DNA from: CAVOAK01 sp965217615
GTDB lineage: Bacteria; Pseudomonadota; Alphaproteobacteria; UBA8366; CAVOAK01
NCBI GenBank assembly: GCA_965217615.1
Contig: CBDCIT010000050.1
Location: 1-64,000, forward strand
Length of the DNA: 64,000 nt
Direction of reading: 5' to 3'
Shown here: in pieces, positions 62,925 through 64,000 of the stretch
How the letters are laid out: each line of letters opens with the position of its first letter
Position numbering within the stretch: the first letter of the stretch is position 1
Notes under the pieces: model-generated
What the model saw: only the letters and a program-made list of their open reading frames with translations
What the model was told of the DNA's origin: nothing
Databases searched by the model: none
Made by a program: the position numbers and the translations under genes

Positions 62925-63929
62925 TCACCGAAGCGGATGCGTAGTGTTCGTCCAAGCAGCCTGCAACAAAAATGCCCCTACGATAAAAATGATGACCCCT
63001 CCAACCAACCCAACGACATCGATTGTTGTGGCGATGCGGGTAGCACGATCAGGGAGCACCGCCGCTAAACGCAACGAGGCCTTACGCGCAAAGACCGCTA
63101 GGGTCGCAAGTATCGAAACGGTGATTGCGGTGCCGAGCGACATCGCGAGCACCGCAGCAACGCCAGCCCAGCGGAGATTCAATGAATAAGCCACAAGTAG
63201 GACCAGAATCGCGCCGCTGCAGGGGCGGACACCGATCGAAGCAACTATCCCGGTGAGCCCCCGCCAGGAAAGTGGCACGTCCAAGTCGCGTTGGGAAGGT
63301 CCGTAGGCATGACCACAGCTTGGATACTTCGAACCGTGTCCATGTTGATGCGCGGAGGAATGAGAATGAGCATCATTGTGATCGTAGGGCGTTGAGTAGT
63401 GTTGGCGTCGTGACAAGAGGCGGCGCGTCCGGCTCGCCACCAGAATGAGGCCGACCAACGCTACGAGCCCATAGCTCAGGGTTTCTAGATCGGTCGCGGC
63501 ACCTTGAGCTTGGCGCATGGACAGGTCAAGCAGCCCGACGGTCGCAGATACAGCCACTATGGCTGTGAAACCCTGACAGAGAGAGGCGATGAGCGAAAGC
63601 AGGAGCCCGCGCCGTAACTTGCTCTCTTGCGTCAGGATGTAAGTCGAGATCACTACCTTGCCGTGGCCAGGACCAGCCGCATGGAAGACGCCATAAAGAA
63701 AGCTTAAGACAACGAGCGCCCAAGCCGCTGCCGGCCCTTCCACCTGAACCATCCGCATAGCCGCAGCAAGCTGACGATGCAGGCCACGCTGCATTGCCTG
63801 CACTTCCACCAGATAACCCGACCAGAGGCCGGCGAGAGTGTCCGGTTGCACCACAAAAAGAATGCCGACCACCGTAGCGAGAACGGTGAGCGATACGGGA
63901 ATAGCGGTTCTGCGGACCACTATCGACAT
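62925..63929 (-). CDS. NicO/RcnA-family nickel/cobalt exporter
   Basis: 334 residues with six or more membrane helices. The signature LYGVFHAAGPGHGKVVISTY carries metal-binding His residues; a His-rich cytoplasmic loop (HNDAHSHSSAHQHGHGSK) precedes a second conserved region (GIVASIGVRPCSGAILVLL). The family exports Ni(II)/Co(II) or acts in metal homeostasis. The start ATG 63929 overlaps the stop of the upstream DUF1007 gene, a conserved pair. Probably intact. Confidence 0.9.
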   Translation of the reverse strand: MSIVVRRTAIPVSLTVLATVVGILFVVQPDTLAGLWSGYLVEVQAMQRGLHRQLAAAMRMVQVEGPAAAWALVVLSFLYGVFHAAGPGHGKVVISTYILTQESKLRRGLLLSLIASLCQGFTAIVAVSATVGLLDLSMRQAQGAATDLETLSYGLVALVGLILVASRTRRLLSRRQHYSTPYDHNDAHSHSSAHQHGHGSKYPSCGHAYGPSQRDLDVPLSWRGLTGIVASIGVRPCSGAILVLLVAYSLNLRWAGVAAVLAMSLGTAITVSILATLAVFARKASLRLAAVLPDRATRIATTIDVVGLVGGVIIFIVGAFLLQAAWTNTTHPLR

Positions 63930-64000
63930 GAAACCTCAACCCGCTCGGCAAAGATGCTGCCAAGTGTGTTGTCAGGTTTTGCGTCACGGTCGAGCGCTCG
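63920..64000 (-). CDS. C-terminal end of a DUF1007-family protein (continues beyond window)
   Basis: The minus frame ends NTLGSIFAERVEVSCR with TAG at 63920-63922 and overlaps the NicO gene by 10 bases. DUF1007 proteins are periplasmic and usually precede NicO exporters, probably as metal-binding partners. Only 26 codons are visible. Confidence 0.7.
   Translation of the reverse strand, partial: RALDRDAKPDNTLGSIFAERVEVSCR

Noticed and set aside
1..64000. CRISPR arrays or cas genes
   Set aside because: No regularly spaced short repeats or Cas motifs seen.

Overview
This window is high-GC DNA from an alphaproteobacterium, probably a Rhodospirillales-like lineage. The inference rests on codon use, on the insertion sequence (IS) families present (IS5/IS427, IS66 with DUF4338, IS110, IS3, ISNCY, IS1182, IS21-type ends, recombinase-in-trio elements), and on ICE-type DUF2285. 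No rRNA or intact tRNA is present to confirm it. Dense nesting of mobile elements and many beheaded genes indicate a genome undergoing IS expansion and decay, as in symbionts or recently bottlenecked lineages (inference).

Layout. 1-3948 (minus): a large open gene running off the left edge. It has an N-terminal HNH-type nuclease domain, a NACHT/STAND ATPase and a long helical repeat region, and it looks like an NLR-type anti-phage protein. 4.1-6.5 kb: IS3 fragment, complete IS5-family element, truncated IS4-family transposase. 6.5-8.4 kb: a lipoprotein and an inverse-autotransporter-type beta-barrel. 8.6-13.3 kb: a decayed ISNCY element with long target duplication, a HigBA locus whose toxin has a stop codon, a deleted IS3 element and a frameshifted IS110. 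13.7-17.5 kb: RIT-1, a three-recombinase element inserted in an IS110 transposase. 18.7-22.6 kb: an IS110 split by a serine-recombinase element. 23.0-28.2 kb: a type IIG-like restriction-modification enzyme, a tyrosine integrase and a 3' fragment of tRNA-fMet, i.e. one end of an integrated island. 28.4-34.1 kb: an IS66 transposase fused to a DruA-type DUF4338 domain, interrupted precisely by RIT-2.

34.2-57.0 kb is a catabolic region. It holds a gamma-glutamyltransferase-like protein, Rieske oxygenases (one intact, one fragment), PhyH dioxygenase, amidohydrolase, MFS exporter with a histidine-rich tail, three aldo/keto reductases, an SDR, a carboxymuconolactone decarboxylase-like protein, a dihydroxyphthalate-decarboxylase-like protein, three molybdenum-hydroxylase large subunits and two SnoaL-like proteins. 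Together they suggest oxidation, hydroxylation and ring processing of an aromatic or heterocyclic substrate, which the sequence does not identify. No molybdenum-hydroxylase small or FAD subunits are present. Several genes here are beheaded or frameshifted.

57.3-62.8 kb: IS1182 remnant, a pair of 92-bp IS21-like mini-elements, toxin-antitoxin genes (dead ParD, intact PIN/RHH), ICE DUF2285 fragment, transposase fragment and an unknown truncated 500-residue protein. 62.9-64.0 kb: a NicO-type nickel/cobalt exporter with the end of a DUF1007 gene upstream.

The left-edge STAND gene and the right-edge DUF1007 gene are both incomplete in the window.
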